Source: Vibrio sp. SNU_ST1
Lineage (GTDB): Bacteria; Pseudomonadota; Gammaproteobacteria; Enterobacterales; Vibrionaceae
Assembly: GCF_030563405.1 (NCBI RefSeq)
Contig: NZ_CP130749.1
Span: 1,426,001-1,490,000, forward strand
DNA length: 64,000 nucleotides
Reading direction: 5' to 3'
The notes under the pieces are model-generated. The model had not been told where the DNA came from and made no database searches. It saw nothing but the letters and a program-made list of their open reading frames with translations. Below, piece after piece: positions 16,460 to 25,878 of this stretch; within the stretch, counting starts at the first letter, position 1; every line of letters starts with the position of its first letter. The position numbers were made by a program, and so were the translations under genes.

Positions 16460-16841
16460 TGTACTTCCTTGTTATCTCAAAATTGCATTATTAGGCTCAA
16501 CGAATAAGCCTATGCGTAAATTTAGGTGATAATTGTTTTAACCAATTCGAGACTGTCCTACAAGAAATAAATGAATATAGCTTAGGATCTGTTGACCTAT
16601 CGAAGTTAAATTTCGTTCGAGATAAAATCATTTTAGGCGTGGCAATGGGTATACAACCTAATCATTCTAAGTAAATATCCCTTAGCAAAGCATGAAGACT
16701 GAATGTGTGGGTAAAAATCACTGAGGCAGTTTGATTCAAAAGAACATTCGATCCTACTTCTAACTCTTATAAGAACCTTTGCAACCTATCGTTTTATTTT
16801 ATAGAATCATCACCAGTATGAGTAACTAAAATGAAGAGATA
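16460..16841. other. Intergenic region between ppnP and the DUF2850 gene
   Basis: 382 bp with no start-initiated gene. It contains an open frame of 59 codons at 16495-16674, listed separately as a possible remnant. No repeats or hairpins were noted. Confidence 0.4.
16495..16674 (+). pseudogene. Start-less open frame, possible gene remnant
   Basis: 59 codons are open between a TAG and a TAA and would read NQFETVLQEINEYSLG, then DLSKLNFVRDKIILGVAMGI. This looks protein-like (amphipathic, biased), but there is no ATG, GTG or TTG until seven or more codons from the end of the conserved-looking part. An open frame of this length in A/T-rich DNA is not rare by chance, so the case is weak. Confidence 0.2.
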
Positions 16842-17306
16842 ATGGCTAAAAATACCACGAAAAGCAGCGATATATTGGCCAATTCGTTACTCTACGCCTT
16901 CTTAATTGCAGGCTTTATGATTTTCCTCACCGTCGGCTATTTCGGCTACCAAGCCTACCAAAAATCTGTAAGCCCAAGTAACGTCCATGGCACATGGATC
17001 GAGATTGGTGCTCCACCTTACAAAACAGATATTCTTACACTTTCCGATGATGGTGTGATGATGAACTATCGTTTCATCAGTACCTCGTTTGATTTTGATG
17101 GCAAAGATGTCACGATCAACACAGGTTCAGGCCCAACGATCTATACCATTAGCGGTACCTACGACTCACCTCGTTTAAAGCGGTTAGTACCTAACACACC
17201 ATCCAAGCAATTCATTAAAGAAGGTTATGAAGATACTGCAACGGGTGATACTCAAGGCCTCATGCAGCAACGACGCGCAGTACTAGCTGAGCAATTCAAA
17301 AAATAA
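16842..17306 (+). CDS. DUF2850 domain protein, single-pass membrane
   Basis: 154 residues. One membrane helix near residues 15-38 follows a short cytoplasmic stretch; the rest is a periplasmic beta-rich domain with HGTWIEIGAPPYKTDIL and FDFDGKDVTINTGSG, as in the vibrio-restricted DUF2850 family. Its function is unknown. The ATG at 16842 follows GAAGAGA. It stands alone, 400 bp ahead of the chitinase gene. Confidence 0.75.
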   Translation: MAKNTTKSSDILANSLLYAFLIAGFMIFLTVGYFGYQAYQKSVSPSNVHGTWIEIGAPPYKTDILTLSDDGVMMNYRFISTSFDFDGKDVTINTGSGPTIYTISGTYDSPRLKRLVPNTPSKQFIKEGYEDTATGDTQGLMQQRRAVLAEQFKK

Positions 17307-17706
17307 TACTTTCAACAGCGCTTTGTTTAGTAACACCCCTTACATCAATACGACAGGCCCTTACAAGCACAGGTATGACGTGCTTCAGATTGTGATGCCA
17401 CTTCAGTTCGCGATATTTTATTGTAGCTTGTCGCAATTTCTCATAACTTCATGTCGTGTGATTTCACTTATGAGACTTTCCTTCTGAGTGAGGTTTTATT
17501 TTATAAAACATGGACTCAGCCTCTCATTCATTAAGCAACAGAATTGTAACAAGTTACAATTTTTTAGTTGTCCATCGAAAACGGATTTATTTTCAGTCAT
17601 GAAATTAAAACTCTCTCGAATACTGATGGGGAAGCTCCTTCAAAACTGACGGGAGCTGCTTATAGGGCCACTTGGTTCTAAACCTTCAAGGAATGAGAGA
17701 AATAGT
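17307..17706. other. Upstream region of the chitinase gene
   Basis: 400 bp without a gene. It contains the 9-bp palindrome at 17542-17561 and probably the chitinase promoter. GGAATGAGAG about 8 bases ahead of the ATG at 17707 serves as ribosome-binding site. Confidence 0.45.
17542..17561. promoter_or_regulatory. Palindrome AATTGTAAC-AA-GTTACAATT before the chitinase gene
   Basis: A perfect 9-bp inverted repeat with a 2-base centre, 146 bp before the chitinase start and followed by TTTTT. The 2-base centre is too short for a hairpin loop, which favours a protein-binding site over a terminator. The regulator is unknown. Confidence 0.4.
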
Positions 17707-20247
17707 ATGATTCGTATAAACACCTGTGCTGCGAGTATTGCTCTAGCGCTATCTGGTACGGCATTAGCTGCGCCAACAGCACCTAGCATTGACATGTACG
17801 GTTCCAATAACCTGCAATTTTCTAAAATTGAGCTCGCAATGGAAACCACGTCGGGCTACAACCAGATGGTTAAGTATCACGACAACGCAAAAGTCGACGT
17901 CAAGTTCAACCAATGGAGCGGAACATCAGGAAACACTTACAACATCTACTTTGATGGCGTTAAAGTTGCGACTGGCCCAATTACTGGCAGCCAAACTACA
18001 GCTTCATTCGAATATGGCCAAGGCGGCTTATTTGAGATGAAAATCGAAGCGTGTGATGAAACAGGCTGTGCCAAGAGTGCACCCGCTCAGATCACCATCG
18101 CTGATACCGATGGATCACACTTAACGCCACTTGCGATGAACGTGGATCCGAACAACAAGTCATACAACACAGACCCAAACACGGTCGTAGGTACTTACTT
18201 TGTTGAGTGGGGCATCTATGGCCGTGATTACACAGTCGATAACCTACCTGCTGACAATTTGACCCATATCCTTTATGGCTTCATCCCAATTTGTGGTCCT
18301 AACGAATCAGTAAAATCAGTGGGCGGCAACAGTTACAACGCACTAATGACAGCATGTCAGGGCGTTAACGATTACGAAGTGGTGATTCACGACCCTTGGG
18401 CGGCTTTCCAAAAGAGTTTCCCGCAAGCGGATCATGAATACAGCTCCCCTATCAAGGGCAACTACGCAATGATGATGGCGCTAAAACAGCGCAATCCAGA
18501 CTTGAAAATCATCCCATCAATTGGTGGTTGGACGTTGTCTGATCCGTTCTTCGATTTCACAACCAAAGCTAACCGAGACACCTTCGTTGCATCGGTTAAG
18601 AAATTCCTTAACACGTGGAAATTCTACGATGGTGTAGATATTGACTGGGAATTCCCTGGTGGAGGCGGTGCGGCGCCAAACCTTGGTGACCCTGTGAATG
18701 ATGGCCCAGCTTACATTGCACTGATGGCAGAACTTCGCACTATGCTTGATCAACTAGAAGCGGAAAACGGTCGTACTTACGAGCTAACTTCTGCGATTGG
18801 TGTCGGTCACGACAAGATCGAAGACGTGAACTATGGTGAAGCAATCCAATACATGGACTATATCTTCGCAATGACTTACGACTTCTACGGCGGTTGGAAC
18901 AACGTGTTAGGCCACCAAACAGCACTGAACTGCGGTAACTTCATGCGCCCGGGTCAATGTGATGGTACAGGGCTAGATGAAAATGGCGAACAGTACACAG
19001 GCCCAGCTTACACTACAGACAACGGCATCCAATTGCTTCTTGCGCAAGGCGTTCCAGCGAACAAACTTGTGGTTGGTACAGCAATGTACGGTCGTGGTTG
19101 GGAGGGCGTATTACCGTCATCACTTTCAGATCCTAGCGATCCAATGACAGGCGTGGGTAATGGCAAACTAACCGGCAGCTCTGCGCAAGGCGTATGGGAA
19201 GATGGCGTTATTGACTACAAAGGCATAAAAGCGAACATGCTTGGTGCAAACAACCAAGGCATCAACGGCTTTGAATATGGCTACGACGAAATGGCAGAAG
19301 CGCCTTACGTTTGGAACCGTACTTCAGGCAAGTTGATCACATTTGATGATGACCGCTCAGTAAAAGCAAAAGGTGCATACGTTCGTAGCCTTGGCCTTGC
19401 GGGTCTATTCTCTTGGGAAATTGATGCGGATAACGGCGATATCCTAAATGCGATGCATGAAGGTCTAGCAGGTGGAACTACTGACCCTGTAAACCGTAAA
19501 CCAACCGCAGCAGCGGGCGCAGACCAATCGATTGAAGGCCCTGCTTCTGTTTCTCTAGATGGCAGCGCTTCAAAAGACAGCGACGGTACAATTGCGAGCT
19601 ATGCTTGGTCACAAGTAAGCGGTACGGCGGTAACGCTAGCCAACGCGAATGCGGCTGTTACGAGTTTCGATGTGGTTGAAGTCGTGCAACAAGAAGTACT
19701 AACGTTCAGCCTAGCGGTAACTGATAACGAAGGTGCTACTTCAACTGACACAGTGGTTGTGACGGTAAATCCTAAAAACACAGGTCCAGTAAACACAGCT
19801 CCGATCGCAGTTGTTTCTGCTCCGGCTGAAGTGAGTGCAGGTGATGTAGTTGTCGTTGATGCTTCGGCTTCGAGTGATGCAGACCAAGACACACTGACCT
19901 TCACGTGGGATGTACCTGTTGGTATTGGTGCTACTGTTCAAGGTTCTTCAGTAAGCTTTATCGCGGCTGAATACACGCAAGATACGACACTGAATTTCTC
20001 AGTGACAGTCAGTGATGGTACAGAGACATCAGTAGCAGCTACTTCAGTGAAAGTTCTTAAGAAAACCACAGGCGGTGGCACGTGTACTAACGTTTGGGAT
20101 TCAAGTGCGGTCTACAATGGCGGTGATCAAGTGACTCAAGGTGGTAAGGTTTGGGAAGCGAAATGGTGGACAACAGGTGAAGATCCAACAACGACTGGCC
20201 AATGGGGCGTGTGGAAAGAGATCGGCCCAGCAAACTGTGCAAACTAA
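17707..20247 (+). CDS. Secreted multidomain GH18 chitinase
   Basis: 846 residues. A signal peptide (about 1-22, ending ALAA) precedes an N-terminal Ig-like ChiN domain (about 25-135) and a GH18 catalytic barrel (about 155-590). The barrel has SIGGWTLSDPFF and the catalytic DGVDIDWEF; the proton donor is Glu315, the same number as in Serratia ChiA. Two PKD domains follow (about 595-690 and 697-783) and a C-terminal CBM5/12 chitin-binding module with paired Trp (VWEAKWWTTGEDP). It cleaves beta-1,4-GlcNAc chains outside the cell. NagB and NagE in this window would process the GlcNAc. It ends at a strong terminator. Confidence 0.95.
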   Translation: MIRINTCAASIALALSGTALAAPTAPSIDMYGSNNLQFSKIELAMETTSGYNQMVKYHDNAKVDVKFNQWSGTSGNTYNIYFDGVKVATGPITGSQTTASFEYGQGGLFEMKIEACDETGCAKSAPAQITIADTDGSHLTPLAMNVDPNNKSYNTDPNTVVGTYFVEWGIYGRDYTVDNLPADNLTHILYGFIPICGPNESVKSVGGNSYNALMTACQGVNDYEVVIHDPWAAFQKSFPQADHEYSSPIKGNYAMMMALKQRNPDLKIIPSIGGWTLSDPFFDFTTKANRDTFVASVKKFLNTWKFYDGVDIDWEFPGGGGAAPNLGDPVNDGPAYIALMAELRTMLDQLEAENGRTYELTSAIGVGHDKIEDVNYGEAIQYMDYIFAMTYDFYGGWNNVLGHQTALNCGNFMRPGQCDGTGLDENGEQYTGPAYTTDNGIQLLLAQGVPANKLVVGTAMYGRGWEGVLPSSLSDPSDPMTGVGNGKLTGSSAQGVWEDGVIDYKGIKANMLGANNQGINGFEYGYDEMAEAPYVWNRTSGKLITFDDDRSVKAKGAYVRSLGLAGLFSWEIDADNGDILNAMHEGLAGGTTDPVNRKPTAAAGADQSIEGPASVSLDGSASKDSDGTIASYAWSQVSGTAVTLANANAAVTSFDVVEVVQQEVLTFSLAVTDNEGATSTDTVVVTVNPKNTGPVNTAPIAVVSAPAEVSAGDVVVVDASASSDADQDTLTFTWDVPVGIGATVQGSSVSFIAAEYTQDTTLNFSVTVSDGTETSVAATSVKVLKKTTGGGTCTNVWDSSAVYNGGDQVTQGGKVWEAKWWTTGEDPTTTGQWGVWKEIGPANCAN

Positions 20248-20299
20248 AAATAGGGTTTTGATAAACGCTAACTAAGCGTCGACTAAACACCTAAAAGCA

Positions 20300-20335
20300 A
20301 AGGCCAACCAGATAATGCCTGGTTGGCCTTTTTAG
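20300..20335 (+). terminator. Rho-independent terminator of the chitinase gene
   Basis: Perfect 12-bp stem AAGGCCAACCAG / CTGGTTGGCCTT with a 7-base loop, then T residues. Confidence 0.92.
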
Positions 20336-20380
20336 TGTTTGTTTTCTTAACCTGCGTTCTACTTGCTTGATTAGTTAAAC

Positions 20381-21229
20381 TTAGCCAATCAAGTTATCAA
20401 AGCTCTCAAACACTTGCGGGCACTTCATCACTCGTCCGTGGCCTTGGCCTTGAGTCGCGATTAAGGTGACAAGATCCATTTCATAGGCTGCACGCTTCGA
20501 CACATCAAACTTAGTAAACTTATCTTGCTCATCATGAACAATGATAGTTTGAGACTCACGAAGCGCTAGCTTTCCATAAGGATCCACAGACTGAATCGGG
20601 TAGTTAAATTGCTCTTCTACTTCTCCGACTACCGCCTCAAACAGTTTCATTGAGTAACCAGAACGAGCAACACTGCCAAATAGGTTTTCTAGATAATCCA
20701 ACACGGGGGCAATGAGCAATAACGGCTTGTTTTCCAATTTAACGTGCTTACATTCCAATGCAGAAGCGGTACCCATGCTGTGACCGACCAAACCTGCTAC
20801 CTCTCCCACTGAATCGAGAATGGCTTCAAGGCCGTTCACAAACGCAGGGATATGACCATGCACACCATCACTGCCACCATGAGCAGGATGATCATAAGCC
20901 ATTGCAGTAAAGCCTTTTGCGGCAATGTGCTCCATTAAAGGGAAAAACTGACTCGCGGTGCCAGACCAGCCATGAGTCAGTACCCAAACTGGCCCCGTAC
21001 CCAAAGAATAGGTTTTTAAAACGCCATCACGACCTTTGATTTCACTCTTGATAAGCCCTTGCGGATCGGCATTTTTCTGCTCAGTACGCATTGGAGTGAG
21101 CAGCAGCTTACGTGCCGTTTTCTTCGCATGACTTGGCGCTAAAATGTAGTGCAGATTGGTTGTGGCGCCAATCAAGCTACGCTTGAAGCTAAATTTGTTC
21201 GATGTATTAAAATAGATTTTATCACTCAT
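20381..21229 (-). CDS. Alpha/beta hydrolase
   Basis: 282 residues with the alpha/beta-hydrolase layout. HGWSGTASQFFPL forms the oxyanion-hole region, and GLVGHSMGTASALE is the nucleophile elbow (G-x-S-x-G). The acid is probably in VHDEQDKF and the base in GQGHGRVMK. No signal peptide, so cytoplasmic; substrate unknown. It lies downstream of the tetR gene on the same strand, and its leader holds a sequence resembling the tetR operator. Confidence 0.88.
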   Translation of the reverse strand: MSDKIYFNTSNKFSFKRSLIGATTNLHYILAPSHAKKTARKLLLTPMRTEQKNADPQGLIKSEIKGRDGVLKTYSLGTGPVWVLTHGWSGTASQFFPLMEHIAAKGFTAMAYDHPAHGGSDGVHGHIPAFVNGLEAILDSVGEVAGLVGHSMGTASALECKHVKLENKPLLLIAPVLDYLENLFGSVARSGYSMKLFEAVVGEVEEQFNYPIQSVDPYGKLALRESQTIIVHDEQDKFTKFDVSKRAAYEMDLVTLIATQGQGHGRVMKCPQVFESFDNLIG

Positions 21230-21283
21230 GACCGTTCCTTATGTCGCCGTATTCACGGACGGATCGAGCTCGGCCACTAAAAA

Positions 21284-21297
21284 CGAACGACCGTGCT
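21284..21297. promoter_or_regulatory. Possible TetR operator copy upstream of the hydrolase
   Basis: CGAACGACCGTGCT matches 11 of 14 positions of the palindrome at 22082-22095 read on the other strand. It lies 55 bp before the hydrolase start. Confidence 0.3.
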
Positions 21298-21453
21298 ATT
21301 TGTTGGTATAAAAAATGGCGATAATGCTGTTTATGCATGCTTGCCGCCACTTCTCTTAAAATCTTTTGCAAACATTAATTAAGCAAGGTCACATGCTTTG
21401 CGAGCTCAATGGTTTGCGAACTAAATGATTTGCGAGTTAACCTGCTATATGTA

Positions 21454-22047
21454 TTAAACCGCTTTCCAGCTAGCGATTAAGCGCTGTACACCACTCCAAA
21501 AATGGGTGTGGCTCGCTTGTTGCCCTCGTAATGAGTAGAACAAATTTGCACTTAGATAGAGGCCATATAACTCAAAAGTTGCCTGTTTCGGGTCTAAATC
21601 AGTTCTGAACTGTTTGCTTTCAACCGCTTTCGCTACCTGAATCGTCAAGTAATCAATCCACACTGAAATGGTTTTCTGCAGTGCCTTCTGAATCACCGAG
21701 GTTTCGCTGCCTGCATCTTTCCAAGCATCAATAAACATGCAGCTGCCTTGGAACGAGTGGTTCCAACCCAGCCAGTTATCGAGCAGTTGTTTAAGCTTGG
21801 CTTCAATATCACCATCTCCCAGCTCTCTTGCGGGAATAATGACTCTATCGGTGAATATGGCGTTGGAATACTCGAGTACAGAGAGTTGCAGGTTCTCTTT
21901 AGAGTTGAAGTGCGCAAACAAACCACTCTTAGACATGCCACACTGCTTGGCTAACTCACCAATCGTCAGACTCTCAAGCCCATTCTCACTCGCAAGTGCA
22001 AATGCATGGCTCAAAATATACTCTTTAGTTATCTTTCCCTTGCTCAT
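21454..22047 (-). CDS. TetR/AcrR family transcriptional repressor
   Basis: 197 residues. The N-terminal helix-turn-helix is clear: LTIGELAKQCGMSKSGLFAHFNSKENL (about 26-52). The C-terminal ligand domain has a Trp-rich segment (DNWLGWNHSF, MFIDAWKDAG). It is divergent from the AEC transporter gene with 161 bp between start codons, and sits before a hydrolase on its own strand. A palindrome in the divergent gap fits autoregulation. The inducer is unknown. Confidence 0.9.
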   Translation of the reverse strand: MSKGKITKEYILSHAFALASENGLESLTIGELAKQCGMSKSGLFAHFNSKENLQLSVLEYSNAIFTDRVIIPARELGDGDIEAKLKQLLDNWLGWNHSFQGSCMFIDAWKDAGSETSVIQKALQKTISVWIDYLTIQVAKAVESKQFRTDLDPKQATFELYGLYLSANLFYSLRGQQASHTHFWSGVQRLIASWKAV

Positions 22048-22081
22048 TATTCACCAATAATAAATCTGATGCTTTATTTTT

Positions 22082-22095
22082 AGCACGTTCGTACT
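22082..22095. promoter_or_regulatory. Candidate TetR operator in the divergent gap
   Basis: AGCACGTTCGTACT is palindromic in the form AGyACG-ww-CGTrCT, 35 bp from the tetR start and 114 bp before the AEC transporter gene. A related copy lies before the hydrolase. Confidence 0.35.
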
Positions 22096-22208
22096 TTTTT
22101 GCAATTTTTATTTGTAAAACACTTATTTTGTTTTCTCTGATGTCAGAAACTGTGGAAAAATGCGACAGTATTCAAAGGAATTTGAGATCGACTAACAAAG
22201 GAAAAAGA

Positions 22209-23165
22209 ATGAACACACTTTGGGAACAGTTTGCGTTTTCGGCGTCGGTAACAGGCCCTATCTGTTTAATGCTGTTTCTTGGTGTGATGCTCAAGCGAAT
22301 CGGCTTGATCAATGATAATTTCATTGATGTCGCATCTAAGGTGGTATTTCAAGTCACCTTACCAGCAATGCTATTTCTTAGTATTGTTCAATCAAATCAT
22401 AATTTTTCAGCCAGTAGCGCGTTAGTTGCCTTTGGCATCATCGCTAACTTTATCTTTTTCTTGTTCACGATTTTCTCGACCAAGTTGGTATTCAAAAGCT
22501 CTAAAGATCAAGGTGTGATCATCCAAGGGGGATTCCGCGCTAATACCGCGATCATCGGCCTCGCCTACGTGGCTAATATTTATGGCAACCAAGGCGTGGC
22601 ATTGGCTGCTATCTATGTCGCATCCCTGACCGTGCTGTATAACATTCAAGCCGTGATTGCACTGACACCCAAAGGCAAAGACACCGGCGCTAAAGCCATT
22701 AAAGTGATCGCCAAGTCCATCACCAAAAACCCGTTAATCATCGCTATTTTCTTAGCGGTCGTCTTCTATGCACTTTCAATTCCCATTCCAAAAATGGTGA
22801 CTGATGCTGGGCAATACTTTGCCAACATGACTTTGCCTTTGGCTCTGCTCTGTACTGGTGGTTCTCTAGATATTAGTTCGCTTAAACAAGAAAAGTTGTC
22901 TACGTGGTTCGCCTCTAGTTACAAGTTAATCGCCTCACCTTTACTGACTACACTGGCTGGTTGGTACTTAGGGTTTGAAGGGCTAAATCTCGGACTTATC
23001 TTCTTGATGAGCGCAGCACCAACGGCAGCGGCAAGCTATGTTATGGCGCGTGCAATGGGAGGAAACTCAACACTCGCGGCTAACATCATCGCGCTTACTA
23101 CTGTTGTTTCTCTTATCACTTGTACACTAGGTATATTTGCACTCACTGCAATGGATTTAATATAG
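22209..23165 (+). CDS. AEC family transporter (malate permease/auxin-efflux type)
   Basis: 318 residues from the ATG at 22209, preceded by AAAGGAAAAAG; the longer frame from 22128 is not preferred. About ten hydrophobic helices in two inverted halves, with LMLFLGVMLKRIGLI at the start, GGFRANTAIIGLAYV in the first half and the C-terminal SAAPTAAASYVMARAMGG characteristic of AEC carriers. It is an inner-membrane secondary transporter, probably for a carboxylate. Divergent from tetR. Confidence 0.88.
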   Translation: MNTLWEQFAFSASVTGPICLMLFLGVMLKRIGLINDNFIDVASKVVFQVTLPAMLFLSIVQSNHNFSASSALVAFGIIANFIFFLFTIFSTKLVFKSSKDQGVIIQGGFRANTAIIGLAYVANIYGNQGVALAAIYVASLTVLYNIQAVIALTPKGKDTGAKAIKVIAKSITKNPLIIAIFLAVVFYALSIPIPKMVTDAGQYFANMTLPLALLCTGGSLDISSLKQEKLSTWFASSYKLIASPLLTTLAGWYLGFEGLNLGLIFLMSAAPTAAASYVMARAMGGNSTLAANIIALTTVVSLITCTLGIFALTAMDLI

Positions 23166-23288
23166 CTGCGACAAGCTTCAAAAAACCGACACAAGCCTTA
23201 AAACAAAGGTCATAAGCCTTGATTTAGGACTAACTGGTTGGACATAAAGGCTGCTAGATTTCGTAAAAATTTTACTAAGAGATCTGAT

Positions 23289-24329
23289 ATGTCTTCCGTT
23301 CAACATACGCCTTCACAACACATCGCTAGTATCGAGTTAGGCAGAGTGATTGCTATCTTGGCGATCATTGGTTTGCACGGCCAAATGGCACTCACTTATT
23401 GGCAAATAGATGAAGTGCCATGGGTTGGTTATGTGCTCAACCAAACCGCTCGTTTTGCCGTGCCTCTGTTCTTCCTTATTTCAGGCTATCTGATCCAACC
23501 TAAGCTCACAGCATCGCCTTGGACAACCTTCACCAACTACTCCAAACCACTACTCAAAGTTTGGTTGGCATGGAGCATCATTTGCTTAGTGATGCCATTC
23601 AATCTCGCGAAAGTAGAAGAATCTGGCTATCTAGGTGAACGTGAAGGCTATTGGGGTTTCTTAATGAATACCCCACTCAACTCTTTCTTAGAGGGTGGGT
23701 TGGTACATTTATGGTTCATTCCCGCCCTTGTGTGTGCGGTTTTGATCATCGCCTTAATGGTAGATATGAAACTCGATAAGCTTCTGCTGCCGATGGCCAT
23801 TCTTCTTTACGTCTATGGTGTATTGGCGGGTAGCTACACAAGTTTAACCGACCTTAGCGCCCCTTTCTTCACACGTAACGGTCCGTTCTTCAGCACGTTA
23901 ATGGTGACCTTAGGTTTCCTCATTCGTCAGCATCAATGGAAAGTGTCCTCAGCCAAAGCATTAGGGTTATTGGCGTTAGGCATGGTCATCCACTTTGCCG
24001 AAGCGGCATGGTTAACCCAATTTGATATCACCTTTAATATTCACGATTTCTTATTTGGTACAGCTTTGTGGGGGATTGGTGTGTTCATGTGGCTTTTAGC
24101 AAATCCAAACCTAGGCAACTATGCGTGGGTTCGTGCCATTTCAAATCGCATGCTAGGTATCTACGTAAGCCATTTGCTGATCATTATCGTGCTGTTCAAT
24201 GTCTGTGGAATATTGGGCATCACTGAGCTCGCTAAAGATATCACCGTGTTCTTTGGCACCTTTATCCTGAGCTTTATATTGATCGCTAGTATAGAAAAAA
24301 CGCCACTGCGACGCGTGTTGCTTCGCTAA
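23289..24329 (+). CDS. Membrane acyltransferase family 3 (WecH/OafA-like)
   Basis: 346 residues from the ATG at 23289 (AAGAGA upstream; a TTG at 23238 is less likely). About ten membrane helices. Acyltransferase-3 features are IELGRVIAILAIIGLHG with the catalytic His, and RFAVPLFFLISGYLI. It resembles the short O-acetyltransferases such as WecH that acetylate surface glycans; the acceptor is unknown. It has no SGNH domain, unlike the acyltransferase at 43819. It follows the AEC gene by 123 bp. Confidence 0.85.
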   Translation: MSSVQHTPSQHIASIELGRVIAILAIIGLHGQMALTYWQIDEVPWVGYVLNQTARFAVPLFFLISGYLIQPKLTASPWTTFTNYSKPLLKVWLAWSIICLVMPFNLAKVEESGYLGEREGYWGFLMNTPLNSFLEGGLVHLWFIPALVCAVLIIALMVDMKLDKLLLPMAILLYVYGVLAGSYTSLTDLSAPFFTRNGPFFSTLMVTLGFLIRQHQWKVSSAKALGLLALGMVIHFAEAAWLTQFDITFNIHDFLFGTALWGIGVFMWLLANPNLGNYAWVRAISNRMLGIYVSHLLIIIVLFNVCGILGITELAKDITVFFGTFILSFILIASIEKTPLRRVLLR

Positions 24330-24592
24330 TCGTTTTCAATGCAGCGCCCCTATAACGTATTTTTCTCCAAGAATCATTTAGCCCTTCTACATCGATGGAA
24401 GCCCGTGAATGCACTCAGGTGCTATCACGGGCCAGCTTTAAGCATCAATTCAACCTCAAGCGTCAGTTTTACACCAAGATAAACAGCGATGTAGTGCTCA
24501 AATCAGAGAGAAATCAGTGCGATTTCAGCACGAATCAAAACCATTTTTATTCTATACTCCTAAAGATAAGCTTTTCTTTTCATGGAAGAATA

Positions 24593-25228
24593 ATGATATT
24601 ACCTAGAATTTTAGCAATCGGACTCTATGCTTTATCAACACTGACTTACGCTGATCCATGGCAGTTCGTAAAAAGTGAAGATGGCATCATCATTGATAAG
24701 AGACCTCACACTGAAGGCTTGGTAGAAATACGAGCACAAATGCAAACGCCCACCACTTATTCTGGTTTTTTGCTGTTATTGGAAGACAGCGAGAACGTGC
24801 CAAACTGGATAGATAACGTATCGGAAAGTCGTGTCTTGATGCAGATATCTGAGGATGAAAATATCGTCTATACTCAGTTCAAAGCGCCTTGGCCTGCTAG
24901 AGACCGAGATATGGTGACCTACTCAAAATACAGCATCGAGGATGGGCAGTTTGTCTTGTCGATCAAGGATGCGTCTGATTATTTAGCGAAAGAGTCGGGG
25001 TACATTCGAATTTATGATGTAGATGCCTTATGGACTCTGCAACCGCTCACCAATGGTAATACCTATATCACCTATACCGCTTACGCGAACGCCGGTGGCA
25101 TCCTGCCAAATTGGTTGATGAACAAATTATCGATTGATAGTGCACTGAGCACGTTTAAAGGGCTAAAAGAACAATTACAGAAGTACCAAGGCCAGCAGCA
25201 CCCTAACCTGCCAAGTGAGTCTCGCTAG
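24593..25228 (+). CDS. Secreted START-domain protein
   Basis: 211 residues from the ATG at 24593 (GGAAG upstream). A signal peptide MILPRILAIGLYALSTLTYA precedes a START/SRPBCC lipid-binding domain with WQFVKSEDGIIIDKR, NWIDNVSESRVL and the conserved PWPARDRDMV. Vibrio and Pseudomonas homologues are exported START proteins of unknown ligand. The upstream extension of the frame to 24395 has no family support. The gene ends ten bases before a long GGTA repeat. Confidence 0.85.
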   Translation: MILPRILAIGLYALSTLTYADPWQFVKSEDGIIIDKRPHTEGLVEIRAQMQTPTTYSGFLLLLEDSENVPNWIDNVSESRVLMQISEDENIVYTQFKAPWPARDRDMVTYSKYSIEDGQFVLSIKDASDYLAKESGYIRIYDVDALWTLQPLTNGNTYITYTAYANAGGILPNWLMNKLSIDSALSTFKGLKEQLQKYQGQQHPNLPSESR

Positions 25229-25243
25229 CGATACCAGTCGATG

Positions 25244-25339
25244 GGTAGGTAGGTAGGTAGGTAGGTAGGTAGGTAGGTAGGTAGGTAGGTAGGTAGGTAG
25301 GTAGGTGAGTAGATAAGTAAGTAAATAAATAAATAGATA
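25244..25339. repeat. GGTA tetranucleotide microsatellite with a degenerate A/T-rich tail
   Basis: Nearly 16 perfect GGTA units (25244-25306) run into decayed units (GAGTAGATAAGTAAGTAAATAA type) to 25339. The tract fills the space between the stop codons of two convergent genes. Confidence 0.95.
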
Positions 25340-25870
25340 CTAAGGCCTTCTAGCGAGGTCGCGAGCCAAGATAAGCGCTAAACCAAACACCTGAAGAAAC
25401 AGCGCAATATTCTTATAGAAAGCCATTTTCTCATCGAGCCTTTGGATTAACTCAACCAAAGTCAGGTTATCCAAATAGTAGTCATCGATTCGTGAGCGTT
25501 GCGATTCTTGAGCGCTGTTTATCAGCATCATAAGCTTGGGTAAATTAGCCAGTGAGATAGCCGGCACCTCATCACTCACCCAACTCCGAAGTTGGCCGCG
25601 CAACGCTTCATCAAGAATAATGGCGGGTTGAGCCCTTTCTGCTGATGACTTATCAAGGTGAATAAGAATAGCTTCACGCTTACGCTCTAGGGTTTCAATC
25701 GTATTCCAGGCCAATTGTATAGAGTACACATTGCCGTATTTACGATCCTTGTATTCCGATTTTTCCGCTTCAATTTTGTCAAGCACTAAGCTCGACATGA
25801 CAATCGCCATGATGTTGAGAATTAGCCCCGCAAGGACAATCGCCCAAGCAGGGGGAAGGCGCAATGCCAT
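25340..25870 (-). CDS. Two-helix membrane protein of unknown function
   Basis: 176 residues. A hydrophobic N-terminal helix (about 9-30) and a C-terminal helix (about 152-170) bracket a charged periplasmic or cytoplasmic domain of about 120 residues with heptad-like helices (ETLERKREAILIHLDKSSAER). This is the layout of a small sensor-like or structural membrane protein; no family recognised. The ATG at 25870 lies 8 bp after the MAPEG gene stop, so the two are co-transcribed. Its stop directly abuts the microsatellite. Confidence 0.7.
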   Translation of the reverse strand: MALRLPPAWAIVLAGLILNIMAIVMSSLVLDKIEAEKSEYKDRKYGNVYSIQLAWNTIETLERKREAILIHLDKSSAERAQPAIILDEALRGQLRSWVSDEVPAISLANLPKLMMLINSAQESQRSRIDDYYLDNLTLVELIQRLDEKMAFYKNIALFLQVFGLALILARDLARRP

Positions 25871-25878
25871 AATGCTCC

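Noticed and set aside
17542..17561. Terminator of the DUF2850 gene
   Set aside because: The stem has a 2-base loop, too tight for a hairpin, and lies 235 bp after that gene; listed as a palindrome instead.
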